Part shown: piece by piece, positions 44,217-57,125 of the stretch
Layout: each line of letters opens with the position of its first letter
Position numbering within the stretch: the first letter of the stretch is position 1
Origin: Silene conica
Taxonomy: Eukaryota > Streptophyta > Magnoliopsida > Caryophyllales > Caryophyllaceae
DNA length: 64,000 nt
NCBI GenBank assembly: GCA_029255685.2
Contig: CM055312.2
Span: 55,958,202-56,022,201, forward strand
Direction of reading: 5' to 3'
Translations under genes and position numbers: made by a program
The notes under the pieces: generated by a model
Told to the model about the DNA's origin: nothing
What the model saw: only the letters and a program-made list of their open reading frames with translations
Databases searched by the model: none

Positions 44217-47200
44217 TGTTATGAAATATTATAGTATAATATTATATGGATGTCCATATCTTAGAATATCCTAGAGTTATTATCTTATGGAAACTTTAGC
44301 TCATTGTATATCTATATATATCTCTCATAATGGAATGAGAACATACTTTTGTCTCTCTTACTTTCTCTCTATAATTCTCTCTTGTCTTTATTTCACAACA
44401 CGTTATCAGCACGAGTCTCTACGCTAATTTTTTTAACTTATTGAAAAGAGGTATTCTCCAATACAAACATCGTAAAAATAAAAAAAAAATAAAAAAAATA
44501 TATGAAGTAACTAGTTGTCTAGTTACGTAACAAAATCAAGTACAATTGCTTGCTTGATAAGTTTTGATTTCTTGCCCCTCGTATTTGCGGTTATCGAATA
44601 TAACAAGAAGACCGGGAAGCCATTGGAATTGGTAAAGATCGACAAGGGTGAGTATAAGGTGGTAACCGAATTTATAATTTTTATATGCATTCATTATTTA
44701 AAATTTGAATAATCAAAAGGTTCATATTAGATCTATTCTACTATTCTCAATTGAATAAGGTACGTTTTCTTGCACATGTTATATTGGTTAATTGTAAAAC
44801 TATAATTATGATTTTGGTATGTATAGTCTATTAAAAGGATTTTATAATGTGTATGAGATTATTATATCAGTTGGGTAAAATATCATATTATTATGGAATT
44901 GAAATTTCATAGGAAATACCTTTTGAAAAAGGACATATCAATATCATAAAACTTTGGATTTGGAAGTTCCAAAAGATTTATTTTACAATGATGAGGGATA
45001 TGTTCATATATTATGACTTTGACTTCAAGTTCAAAGTTTTAAAGGGTGTAAATTTAACACCGTCTCATAAGGGAGATATGTTTATATTATGACTTTGACC
45101 TGAAGTTCAAAGTTTTAAAGGGTGTAAATTTAACACTGTCTCATAAGGGAGATATGTTTATATTTTGACTTTCACCTGAGTTTTAAGGGTGTAAATTTAA
45201 CTCTGTCTCATAAGAGAGGTATGTTTATATTATGACTTTCACCTGAGTTTTAAGGGTGTAAATTTAACTTTGTCTCATAAGAGAGGTATGTTTATATTAT
45301 GACTTTCACCTGAGTTTTCACCTGAGTTTTAAGGGGGGTGTAAATTTAACACCGTCTCATAAGGGAGATATGTTTATATTAGTGACATCAAGACAATATG
45401 ACTTTGACCTGAAGTTCAAAGTTTTAAAGGGTATAAAACTTAACACCGTCACATCAATACAATATATTCATATTGTATTTTGGACTTGAAGTTTCATTGG
45501 GAAACACCTCATACTATCTTGGGCCTGAAGTTCCAAAAGATTTATTTTATAAAGATGAGGAGATATGATATTCATATTTTTTGGACCTGAAGTTTCATAG
45601 GGAAACTTAAAAACATATCATATTATTTTGGACCTAAAGTTCCAAAGGATGGAAGTTCAAAGTTTTAAAGGGGTGTGAATTTAACACTGTCTCATGAATA
45701 CAATAAGTTCACATTGTATAAGGCAAGTGACTAGAAGTCCACATGTAAAAGCTAGTCGCCAGAAGTTCACAGCTGCGATTCTGATACGCATTTGAGTTTT
45801 AAATGAATAAAATGGTTTTAGTTAAGAGAGATTATTTCTAAATTGATTTTGTTCACCTTAAATTGAACAATATAATGATATTTGAAATTAGATCCATTCC
45901 TGGAAGTGAATGCGACATCTCATAAAAGACTCTGCCGGTGACAGAGATCGAGAACATGACATTATGAAAGCTTAATGATGTGGCCTTATTGATAACAAGC
46001 TTAATGATGTGACCTTATTGAGGCTAATAATGGCCAATGGTGGCTCAAGTAAAGAAATTTTAATTGAGCTTAATGATGTGGCTTTATTGAGCCTAAGAAG
46101 CCTTTTTGAGCCAAAATTCATTTCATTTAAAGTAATGAAAGTCGGGTGAGACTCATATATGCTCAAAATTTGATACGATAAAGGATAAATTATTATGGGT
46201 TGAAATTTTGACATTCACACTATGGCCTGAAGTTCATAGCGTTTGCAAATACTGAAATTATGGCACGAATTATGACCGGAAGTTCATAATGTTTACAAAT
46301 ATTAAAACTGTGGCCTGAAGTTCACAGTGTTTGCAATTTATTTTTGTATACAGTGATACATTTTATGTATTAAAACAAAAATAAAGTCGGGATTTATTCA
46401 TTAATGTCAAAAACTCATAAATTATGGCATATGGGATTTTGCAATGATGCAATATACTTTTCATTTCACTCATATAATGTAGTCTTGAAGACACAATATC
46501 GTGAAAAAAAAAAAAATGTTTTGAGTGAAATTATTATTTTATTGGGAGTAAATTATGTCAACGATAGTCCTTATATAGAAGGACGTGGTGTGTTTATTTT
46601 ATAACACTTATATTACTATCAAAAGTGGATACTTACTATACTCTTGAAAGAAAGAGGACGTGGTGTGTTTATCTTGAAACACTTATATTCCTACCCAAAG
46701 TGGATATTTAATATACTCTTGAAAGAAAGGTGTTAATGTGACGCTCATAAGGTATTATGAGGTAAATTGTCGGAAAAATACAACTAATTTTTAAGTTGTT
46801 GGAACCTTTGTGGTTAAGAGAATAATTGATTTGTAAGTTAAATTATGATCAATTTACATATATAATTATCATGTTATACGACACATTAAAAGGATGTGAT
46901 AAACATGAGTATGTCATCATTGTATATGTTGACGATTATAATTATTGGTCACTTGAGAAAACTCAAAGAGGAATATATTTCTTATTGACGAGTCTTGCCT
47001 ACATATATGGGACACTTATTGTGTCATTTGTCACATCAATTATCAGGTTGAATAAAGTATTGCTGACTACAAATTTAGCATGAGAAATATAGTCAACTTG
47101 AAGTGGCGTTCAATAAGTGAAATTATTGAGACACGGCCGATTCTTATTAAAGTTTGCCATGAATTAGTTGTGGGCAACTTAGAAAGTTGACATGAAATAA

Positions 47201-49783
47201 TTCAGATGTGACATTTTAAGGCCATCCGGGTTCTTACTTTACCCGTTTCGATAAACCTGAAGTTTATCCTAAGGAAAATATAAGTGCTGAAACTCTTTCG
47301 TGTAAATTTATTAAAAGCAAGACGTTACACGGAGATTGAGTATATTCGATATTTGAGATCTAACAACTACTTGGAGAGTAATAAAGAACGTAAATGTTCA
47401 TTTATGGATTGTCATTATATAAAGGGGCTTGTAGCCACATAATGATTTTTTCTAAGTAGTTATTGTGTGGTAATCACAGCTTATTATATGAAATCGTTAG
47501 TCTCCAAATTGGGCATTGTGATTCAGCACATTTAAAATCCAACTGCATTATATGGTTATTATACAAAAAATGCCAATATAAATTCTCATCGGTGAAATGA
47601 GAAATTAAGGTCTAAAGTGGTTATGGTTTTTACCACCTTAGGGGGAGAATGATAAGGAAAAGCTGGTAAAAACAAACAAGTATATTATCCCTAACTGGAC
47701 ATGATGTTCAGCGGTTTGTTTCAAATATGAAATACATCACACAGAGGTTCATGGATTAAAATGATGGTATTCATTTAATAATGAAGATGTATTAATAATA
47801 CCACTTTGATCATCTTATCAAAAATGTGATATGTTCATACAATGAAATCTATGATTTAATTACAGACAGATAGCCATTTATGTGGTATAGCGAGCTATAA
47901 ATTAGTCATAGAAAGTTGGTGTAACGAAAATTAGATTCTTGCCAATTTGAACAACAAACACACAAGAAAGGTAGTGTGAAAGTCATATCGGTTCAAATAT
48001 TTTAAGTAATTAGAAAACGGCAAGTATGAGCAGTTGGTACTCTTACAGAGTAAAGAAGTTTGGATGTCCCGGAAGTGACATAGATATCTGAATGATAATA
48101 GATGGCCTATATAGAAAAAGAAATGGTACCGTATATATTTAGATATCACTAATTCAGTATTGAATATCACGAGATATTGAAATTATATCGATATGGTTAA
48201 GGAACCGATATGCAATTGCGCGCGGAGTTTAATGGACTAGATAATGGGGATCTTATAGTAAGTCCAATTTTGTTGTCGGCACATAATCAATGATTATGAA
48301 TGAGCTCATGGACCGAAAGTCCATTTATTGACCGGAAGTCAATTTAAGTTATGAATTTTGGAAAACAAAATTGTACAGTTTGCATTATCGAGTCATCATC
48401 ATGTGCACATCGAGATTTAGTTCATCATTGCATTTAGTTTTAATATTTACATTATTATTTGTTTTAGAATGTTGAATAGAATTGGTTACATATCATATGC
48501 ATGCAGTGATTAATTATATTGTTATTATTTGATAAATATTTAAAAAGGAGAAATATTATCTTATGAGATACTCAAACGAGAATAACTCCTTATAGGAGCC
48601 TCTTATAAATGATCATCAAATGGTGATGTTTTATTAATTGAGTTTTGGGAACTCAGGATGATATATAAACCTCTACGACACGATTGAAAGGTTATCGTGA
48701 TTATTTCCAAAATGGAAAACTTCAAACTCATGTAGAGTTAATTCAAGGAAATTATTATTGTGTCAAACTGAAGTTTGAGCATATGAGGATAATGATTTAA
48801 ATGAGTTTCATGCTAAACATTTGAAATTAGTTTATGATCCAGAAGTACCATACTAGTTGGAAAATATTGTAGTCAAAATCTACAATGAGGATGTCAATCA
48901 ATACATATATGGTTTAGCAAAGAAATAGCTCAAATATATTGGGTGATTTATTCAATGATTATCGTATTGATTCTCCTTAATACGAGGAATTAAGAAATGA
49001 TGGCTACACTCTTTTTCCCTTCGACTAGATTTTTGTCCCAACGGGTTTTTCCTAGCAAGGTTTTTAACGAGGTAGCAATATAAGCGCATTATTACGCTAT
49101 TGTCATGATCGTCATTATTGTTGGAAATGACAATTATTTTCGACATATAATGATATGTCGTTTTTGTGGAGAAGTTGAATCATTATTGCGGAAGTATTAA
49201 CTGAAATGAAGATCCAAGATTTCTTATGAAATGATTATATCCAGAGTGTGAGTTATCAAAGAAATGTGATATCGAAACTGCCATGGATTTCTATTGACCG
49301 GAGATTCAAGTCTATTAACTACATTGGGTATTACTTCAACGATCGAGAAATTATGTCAAAGCAAGCCTGGATCATTTGAAGATTTATCAAGTTATGTAAT
49401 CATCAGGGGGAGTAACACGCGCTGTACTCTTTTTCCTTAGCTATGGTTTTGTCCCACTGGGTTTTCCATAGAAAGGTTTTAACGAGGCAGGTTGTTATGC
49501 GTGTTTGAAGATTAATGTACTCTTTTCCTTCACTAGTGTTTTCCCACGAGGTTTTTCTAGGGAGGTTTTTAACGAGGCATCTTCTTCAGTGATGGACATC
49601 CAAGGGGGAGTGTTATGAAATATTATAGTATAATATTATATGGATGTCTATATCTTAGAATATCCTAGAGTTATTATCTTATGGAAACTCTACCTCATAT
49701 ATATCTCTCATAATGGAATGAGAACATACTTTTGTCTCTCTTACTTTCTCTCTATAATTCTCTCTTGTCTTTATTTCACAACA
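44217..49783 (+). mobile_element. Degenerate short-LTR Ty1/copia element, 5.6 kb
   Basis: LTRs 44217-44400 (184 bp) and 49611-49783 (173 bp) are near-identical apart from an 11-bp loss. Both start TGTTATGAAATATT and end TTTCACAACA. The 5-bp duplication ATTTT flanks them (44212-44216 and 49784-49788). A primer-binding site CGTTATCAGCACGA follows the 5' LTR and a polypurine tract AAGGGGGAG precedes the 3' LTR. Inside, coding sequence survives only in pieces: a reverse transcriptase YVDDY at about 46927 and weak copia-like fragments to 47400, all interrupted by many stops. The close match of the LTRs beside a decayed inside suggests that a defective copy was transposed. Confidence 0.9.
44990..45710. 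repeat. Degenerate tandem repeat of about 75-80 bp in the short-LTR copia
   Basis: About seven units built from GACTTTGACCTGAAGTTCAA, GTGTAAATTTAACACCGTCT and CATAAGGGAGATATGTTTAT. The word CCTGAAGTTC also recurs at 45480-45660 and 46200-46340 and, altered, near 48310-48350. Confidence 0.85.
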
Positions 49784-49788
49784 ATTTT

Positions 49789-50052
49789 ATCATTAAATAA
49801 TTACATTCTATCGTAAAAATGACGATATTTAATCCGTCATCAAAGCGTGAGTCATTCAAAATGGCAAGCTTGAAGTCTCCTACCCAAAAATGTCAAAAAA
49901 TGGGACCACACTGGTCTCTCTGTCTATCCAACTAACTCCGCACTAGCAGTCGTCATCTTACTCTTGTTCTTCCAAAACTAAACCACCGGCCGCCATTAAA
50001 ATTTCTCCGATCACCGGTATACCATTCACCGGTGACCGGAATACTCCATTTA
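49789..50052 (+). promoter_or_regulatory. Remaining upstream region of the membrane-protein gene
   Basis: Only about 264 bp lie between the copia target duplication and the start codon. I see no clear TATA box. The last 100 bp are CCGG-rich (CACCGGTATACCATTCACCG), likely 5' UTR. Upstream control must come from here or from the copia LTR. Confidence 0.4.
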
Positions 50053-52826
50053 ATGGATTCAACTATTCCGACAACACCAAACGATGCGGAAATGAAGCGT
50101 AAACCAAGTGAAATCATACGAAACTGTACTTTTGCCATAATTTTATCTCTTTTCTCAATACTCTCACTCACTTATGCTTTTGGTTTCTTCGCCGTTGTTC
50201 TTTCCACTTTCTCTATATCTCCTTCTAATTTCCCTTCTCAATGTCGAATCGTCTCCAGCAGTGAGTTCTACTTCTTCTTCTTATGCTTCTTAGGGTTTCT
50301 TCAATTTTTTCTTTTGTTTCTTCATGTAATGTTATGCTGGATTGTACTGTGAGTTGTGAGCAGGTTATCCGTTTGATTTTGATTGTAATCGTCGTGTTTT
50401 ACTAATTGGTGAGCTTATTAGCTAGCTTTATTTGATTATAATTGAGGGTTACATGTTGCGATTCTCGTCATGATCATTGGCTGATCAGTTTTATCAGACA
50501 CCGGTCCGTCACACCCGAAACTTGTAGTTGTAAAATACTCCCTATGTACCGTTCATTTGTTTACCTCTTCCATAGGCAATTGTTTACCTTTCTATTTTGG
50601 GAATATTTTTGATGAACTATTTGATCCTCCATACTCACTTTGGTCCATTTATCATCAAATAATTGGTCTTCTCCTCTTTCCTTGGCTTTGTGCCAAAACC
50701 AAAGGTAACGGGATACAAGGAGTACTCAACCTTGAAGTTTGTGTAATTCCGCCACTGTCGTGATGAAGATGCTTAGTGTTGGAGGCACGCCACTGTTTGT
50801 CTGTTGCCATTCAATACGTTTTCTGATCCCCATACCCTAAGCTTGTTTCAAATCGGTTTTTACCCAATTCGCTGGCGAGTCGCAAATCTAATATGTATTA
50901 TGTGTCCGTGGTATGTCATATTATGGTGTTGGGTTAAAATCTACGATGCAGATATTAGATTCTCAATTATAGTGCATCATCATACTATGAATAGGTAACC
51001 CTAGTTTCAAATTCATTTTTGTCGTCAAAACTTGTAAGGAAACTGGTATTTGATTCGTCAGCATCTTAAACTAGGATTTTCCCTCTATTGTAACTCAAAC
51101 ATTGACATTTCTGAAATTACCTGTGCTTTTTACCTTTTTTCTTAATGGAAAAAGTTTCCTTGATTAAATTGTTATGCTGTATAAGTTTTTGTTAACAGCC
51201 TTCCCTTTCATTTTGGTTGCATTTCACTGTTCTGTTAATGGTTTCCTTGCAGTATAGGGGTTTGATTACTGCTACACTAACTAAATCCCTCTTGAAAGTA
51301 TAGTTGATGAAGTTGGTTAGTATTATCTTACTATATATCAGGGTGATGCTTGTATTTGCGTTAGCAGAGTCATTAAACATAGGTGGTTGGTCAGTGGTCG
51401 TGTGGTTATGAGGTACCAAGAATTGACTTTTATGTACCAAATGGAAGAAATAGTTCTAGTTTGAGCGCAGCACCTTTGCATCTGAATGAATGGGTTACCA
51501 TTGGATCTATGCATGCCAATTCTTGATACATAGCTTCCGTTCCCAGGGCTGTGAGAGTAGGCCATGATTGCCAGCGTTCTCTAAGTGTGCTGAATCCTGT
51601 AGTTTGAGATTAGGAAAATTATGGAAGTAGGACGGACTGAGAGTACTTCAGACAAGAATGGATTACATTAACAAATAGTTAAAGTCTTGTGAATTAGCTG
51701 TTCGGCTATCAGTTGTCAGCTGCCTGTGCTGTGAAACTGGCTGAAAAGTTGTATTATCTGTAAATTATTTTCACCTGAAAATATAGTTGAATGTAAGTGA
51801 TGATTTTTTGGCAAAGATGACTTTATTGTCCATATTATGTATATGCAGCTGCTAGGAAAGGTTGAAGCAGATTGATGGATTAATTTATATTTGCAGGTGT
51901 TGACCTAAGAACTTCCAAAATCTGTGAACTCGGGCTGCTTAATTATAAGGCAAAGCGTGTCTTTTACCCGTCTGAAAGAAGGAAATTTCGGTGTCGTTAT
52001 GATTACTACTGGGCTTCTATCTTTAAGGTCGTACTACTTTTGAATTCTCTTAATCATGATTTGTAGAAATCTAAAATCTTAAAGAATTTCAACCACCCTT
52101 TGTTACCTCTATATCCATGCTATGTTACTCCGACATTTAGCTTAGTCATCGTTTTGTATGTCCGACATGACTGACAGCTGTCAGGAAAAACTACAAGACA
52201 CGTGTCTAACACGCCAAATTCCGACAAACCACCAATACTTGACTACTAAGCTCAGATTAAGTTGGATCGTTAATAGATTTAAACAGTGTCATAGAGAGAA
52301 AAAAAAGTTGAGGGTTTATAAAAAATCACTTTGAACAAGAATAAGTAGTTGAGAGACATGGGGGAGGCAATATTCTGGTTAAACAAAGAGAAGAATTAAG
52401 ATTTCCTCCTCCTCGTCTTCTAGAAACACATTAGCAAGCTTGTTTGATCTGTGGTCTTTGTGGTTGAATTGTTGGCTTTGATTAGTTGACTCTTAAGTCG
52501 CTGTCTCTTATTATTTCAACTGAAGTAAAGATCGCTTTTGTGCTCTAATTTTTCTCTAGTCCTCTTTTTCCCTGTTCATATTTTATTCTGTAAGCCCGTG
52601 CCAATTTATCCATTCCTAGCTGTATGATTAGATATGCTTTACATGGTTTTCTGTAAGATTGTCTATATCTGATTTCTGATTCTAATATACAAAGCCGATA
52701 CCAAGTGTTTGTGTGGATCTAAGGTAATTAATTGTTCTTAAGGTAATGGAGAAAGAAACAAAGGAAAATATGAAGTAATGATGGTAGAGGAAGAAGATTA
52801 AGATAGGGAAGTAATCACCCTTCCAA

Positions 52827-52869
<43 letters not shown>

Positions 52870-55800
52870 CCCTAGGGTGATTAATATCTTACCATCATAT
52901 GGGACTAATATTTCTCCGCCACTCCTTCATCTTCCCTTCTCCTCCATCTTTTCCCTCCTCTACTTCTTTATTATGATGTCCATTACCCTAGTAACAACTA
53001 ACAAGTACTTGCCGCCCACAAAAGCCCAAAGTAAAAATTTGAAAGACATTTTGAATTTCGAGCAAATTTCCTTCTGACTTTATTTCAAGCTACAATGTGC
53101 TTTTGGTTGCTCAGTCCTTCTCTTCACTTCATTTAGTACTGTACAAAACTAAACATAGTGACAACATATAGCCCCAATGCCTCAAAGGCTCCCGCAGTTT
53201 GTGGAGTGATTGTAGAAATTTGGGATTAGGAATTTCTTCAGGAGTGAGGGGAGCCATGTTTATAATTTTAATTCTCTTTATGACCAACATTATTATTTCC
53301 TTTCATTGATATTATAAATTTATTCTAACTCTTGTTCCCTGTAAATGATTAGGTGGAATTTAGAGATCATTTTTCAGGCGAGACATTGCTTGGTTTGTCA
53401 GAAGCTCCAAAGGAAGCTCTTCCCAGTGATTGTAGGCCCAATTTCGCAGCTGCATGGTCAACTAAGCATACATTAAAGGTGATTTAATCATATTCTTCAG
53501 GCCCCTTTGATTTGTCACTTAGTAGACGATCAGTATTGATATAATGTCAAACCAACCCATTGTGAATCAAAATCCCTTCCCTATGTACGCCCCATGAGCC
53601 CATTTAAAACTTAAATGAACAAATAACTTGGAATATGGGTTAGTCTCATACATCATCTTATCATGACCCCCGTCTCATGAAAACTTCTGGGGCTTTTCTA
53701 TGAATTATTGATCTCTTTCACTGCTTTTCTCTCAACAAGTTTTTAAATTCTTCTCCAGACTTCATGCATTAGTGGGTACTAACCTAATAATCATGTACAT
53801 TTTAATGGATGTTTCTTTTATAAAATTATTCAGGTAGAATCAAAATTGTTATCGAAAAGTAAAATGAAGTTTAGTGTCTCAATAATAAGAAAATTTGAAG
53901 TCATGTTGTATCAAGGGTAAACCTTTTTTGAATCACAAAGCTAGAATAATTTTCTAGCCTTTGATGTTTTTATTAAGTTTTCTAAAAAAATTTCTGTTTG
54001 GATTTGTTACACTTTTTCCCCCAAAACTCTTATATTAAATTTTTACTTCGTTTCTCAAAATCACTTTAAACTTTATTCTTGATTTATTTTTTGGGTTTTT
54101 ATACATGTGATAAGTTCGATTTAAAATTTATAAAACCCCTTTGCCTTCCATTTTTTCTTTCTTTTTTCTCTTGCTGAGATGAGAGTTCACTCATGACGGT
54201 TCCAAAGGATGATTCATGTCAGCCGACCCCAAAACATTTTGGGACTAAGGCTCTGATGTTGTTGTTGTTGTTGTTGTACAAAGCTAGAATAAAAAACATT
54301 GTCGAAAAATAAAATGAAGATAAATAAATGAATTATAAAATGAAATCTCTAAGCTCCTATGTAGCGGTCATTTGATTGCTGATTGTTGATTGTTGATTGT
54401 GAATTTCTAGTCTGTATTTTTATATGTTACGCTTGACATTTTTTTACGCTGGACATTTTTCGCTGTTCGTTTTTTTTTTTTATAATTACAAACTTAATAA
54501 ATTTGCTACCCCCGGACTTCTGGCTCCACCCCCTATAAACGTCGTGTATTATGACTATTACTAGACCATGCCTCAACGTTAGTAATGAAGTGAAGGAAAC
54601 TCCTTTTGTTTACAACCTTGATGTTTCATATCAAAGGTCGCCAACTCTCCTGAAGTTTTTTTGTGTTAGTACACTGAAATGCTACAAACGTGGCTAGTTA
54701 CAGATACTGCATTATTGAAATTTTCAGAGGTAACAAGTACATTTTTTCCTTGTTGTGGGTGGGTGGGCGGGGCCCGGGGGTGCACATTTTTATCACAGAG
54801 TTAACAAGATAGAAACCACAGAGAAGGCCTTAATGGCTGGCTATCCACTTCACAAACTTTTATAATTGAATTTCTTCTTCGTTGCCGCTGATACTAGGTT
54901 TGCATGCTACTGCTACTTGATTATTGCCATAAGGCATAAACCCATATGAGCATATGGAGGTGTAGCAGCCTAGCTCATTGTTTCCTGAGTAGGATGTTGG
55001 ATTGGTGTGATAAATGTCAACGGATGAATATTTAAACTTGGAAGCTTGAATTAAAGCTCTGTAAGACTGTAACTAATTGTTTGTATGACTTTGTGCTGAC
55101 GCCTAATAAATTAGGTGAACGAAACCTATGATTGCTGGTATACCTCTACCCAATCAAAGATCGAGATATTTCAAGACAGCTACTTTGGTTGCCAAGCAAA
55201 CGATCCATCTTTGTCTGAGATGATGCGAAGATACACCTTACTGTAAGACATTCATATTTGCTATTATTACTCTTAATATACTGATTTATACGGTTATTTT
55301 CACTGGGAAAATCTTTTTTAAGACGAGGCAAGATGATCATTTGGTCGCTCTTGCAAAATGCTTCTCTTTAAATCTAAGGATAGAGTGTCTTATCGCACAA
55401 ACTTCTTTTTCTGAATACTCAAATAGAGAAGTTTTATGTATGCGTTCCTGGTGATACTGAATTTAAAAGGGCAAGGGAAGTGTTCTGTTTTGCTATGTCC
55501 TGAATTACTGGGGTTCTATCACTCCCTATAAATTCTTGATAGCATGTTTTGCATATATCTAGCTTCCCGTTAACATCACAACTTTGACTGTCTGGTAGTT
55601 CATGTTACTCCTCTTTTGCTGTGGGAGGTGAACATCAAGAACTAAAGCTTTGCCTCTTTATTGTTTACGGCTAATGAAATAATGATTAGTCTTTCATCAA
55701 TGGGAATGTGTTTTTTTATTCCACGAAAACACATAGGAGTCGACATTACATGAGGTGAATCAATTAACTATATAATTAAATATTTGGTCTCACGTAGAGG

Positions 55801-56172
55801 CTATCTCACGAAATCAAACCTTTGTACGATGATGGAGTTATTCTAAGGATATTGCCCTCATATTACAGGTGCATGAAGATTATCCAGTCGTGGTTATCTG
55901 GTCAGCTAAAGACCAAGAATACAGGATTTGGAATGTTAATTGGTGTTGTCTGTGGCATCTTTACAGCGATAATAACCATGGTCTTGTTTGCAATTTTACG
56001 AAAACTCCTGTACTCCTTCCCTCGGGTTGTTGGAACAATATTAGTTCCTCTTATTCGTCGCTTGTTTTTTAGCCGAATGTTTTTCCTCGTGGCGTACTTC
56101 TCAATTGTGGGATGGGTAACAATCCAATATGGTAAAAGGCTTGGCCTGGCCGATCTTTTTGTAGAATATTAA
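50053..56172 (+). CDS. Predicted membrane protein, 298 residues, five exons
   Basis: Exons 50053-50260, 51897-52027, 53353-53478, 55115-55242 and 55869-56172; all borders are GT-AG and phases match, giving 299 codons with the stop. It resembles a conserved plant family of transmembrane proteins of unknown function. Visible: a charged N-terminal tail, membrane helix 1 (about 25-50, rich in Ile, Leu and Phe), a conserved Cys-containing middle (CRIVSSS..., KICELGLLNYKAKRVFYPSE, RCRYDYYW, CRPNF, NETYDCWY with an N-glycosylation site, FGCQANDPS) probably facing the lumen or outside, helix 2 (about 219-245) and helix 3 (about 270-290), ending LGLADLFVEY. ATG 50053 is preferred; an in-frame GTG at 50032 is not a plant start. 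Introns 1-3 hold a Stowaway MITE, a poly-C foldback and a retroposed sequence. Confidence 0.88.
50538..50722. mobile_element. Stowaway MITE in intron 1 of the membrane-protein gene
   Basis: 185 bp with ends CTCCCTATGTACC and GGATACAAGGAG, inverted and imperfect, flanked by TA on both sides (50536-50537 and 50723-50724). Ends and TA target fit the Stowaway (Tc1/mariner) class. Confidence 0.8.
52750..52960. repeat. Imperfect foldback with a 39-bp poly-C centre in intron 2
   Basis: A C-only run of about 39 bases (52829-52867) is flanked by GTAATCACCCTTCCAAGG on the left and GGCCCTAGGGTGATTAA on the right, which pair, and by wider purine-rich and pyrimidine-rich arms. It is probably an old MITE-like foldback with an expanded C tract. 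Homopolymer length in such a tract is hard to read and may be inexact. Confidence 0.7.
53935..54292 (+). mobile_element. Retroposed sequence with (TTG)n tail, SINE/RTE-type 3' end, in intron 3
   Basis: A 15-bp duplication ACAAAGCTAGAATAA stands at 53935-53949 and 54278-54292. The 328-bp body ends with CATGTCAGCCGACCCCAAAA, CATTTTGGGACTAAGGC and TGTTGTTGTTGTTGTTGT, the 3' end shared by plant TS-type SINEs and RTE LINEs. I see no tRNA head, so it may be a 5'-truncated RTE or a chimeric retrotranscript. Confidence 0.75.
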
Positions 56173-57125
56173 ATGGCATTAAGCCATGTGTATCTATCAT
56201 GTATACCCCTTGTATCTTGTATCCGATAGATTGCCCGGGGCAAGACGGTCATTTGACTTGCACCAATCCGAACTTTAGTTGAAGGTGTTTCTGCAGTTGA
56301 GGGTATGTGAAACTAATCATCATGGCCCGCCCCTTACATTGTAAGTAGATATTTTCTGATCACCGAGTTTATGACAGTTACAAATTCTCATTTGCAACGG
56401 TAATATTCGCCGTCAAATAAAACCCATTTGGGAAGATAAAGACAAAGCATTTGAGATTTTCTATGCACTTTTATTTTTGTTTTATCTAAACAAGTGGTTA
56501 TATTTGACCCGTCATAAGGGAGACTTATTGTATGACAATAGCCTAATAAGAAACAAAGGGACATGTGAGTTGCGACAACTTTAATTACTCCTCAGATATC
56601 TGTTAAACCATTGCAAATTCATTCTACTTTATTAGTTGTAGTTTATTTGGTGTTTGGGAGTAGCAAAACCATTTACTCCATTTTGAAATAGTACTTGCTA
56701 TATTCTGAAAATGGAACCGGACGTTGTCAAAGCTACGGTAAAAAATGTCGGTTTTTTTACTACCATCTTAAATTTAGATAATGTAGGCTCATGTTTGTCA
56801 TTACAATATCATGCTTCTATGCTTAGCTTACCCCATATTCATCGTCAGATTTGCGGTACTTCCAAAATAAATCAAAACTAAAACCAATACAACTTCTGAA
56901 ATAAATCAACAGTGAGAACCAGCAGTGATACGCGTTTTCTGAACTGTGGCTCTGCCATGAAACCAAGAATCAGCTTCTTCCTTGCTACAATTGGAGACAA
57001 AGATGAGACAGTGGAATCTCCACGTCAAGCTCAACTCTATTCATGTTCTACTCAGGCCAATCCATCCATCTTGTCTCTAACATAAATATATCCCGCGATC
57101 AATGTGGACCAGGCCACATCCCAAA
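56173..57125. other. Region between two convergent genes
   Basis: 3' flanks of the membrane-protein and helicase genes. AT-rich, with no gene, repeat or RNA supported. The tails of both transcripts presumably end here. Confidence 0.6.
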
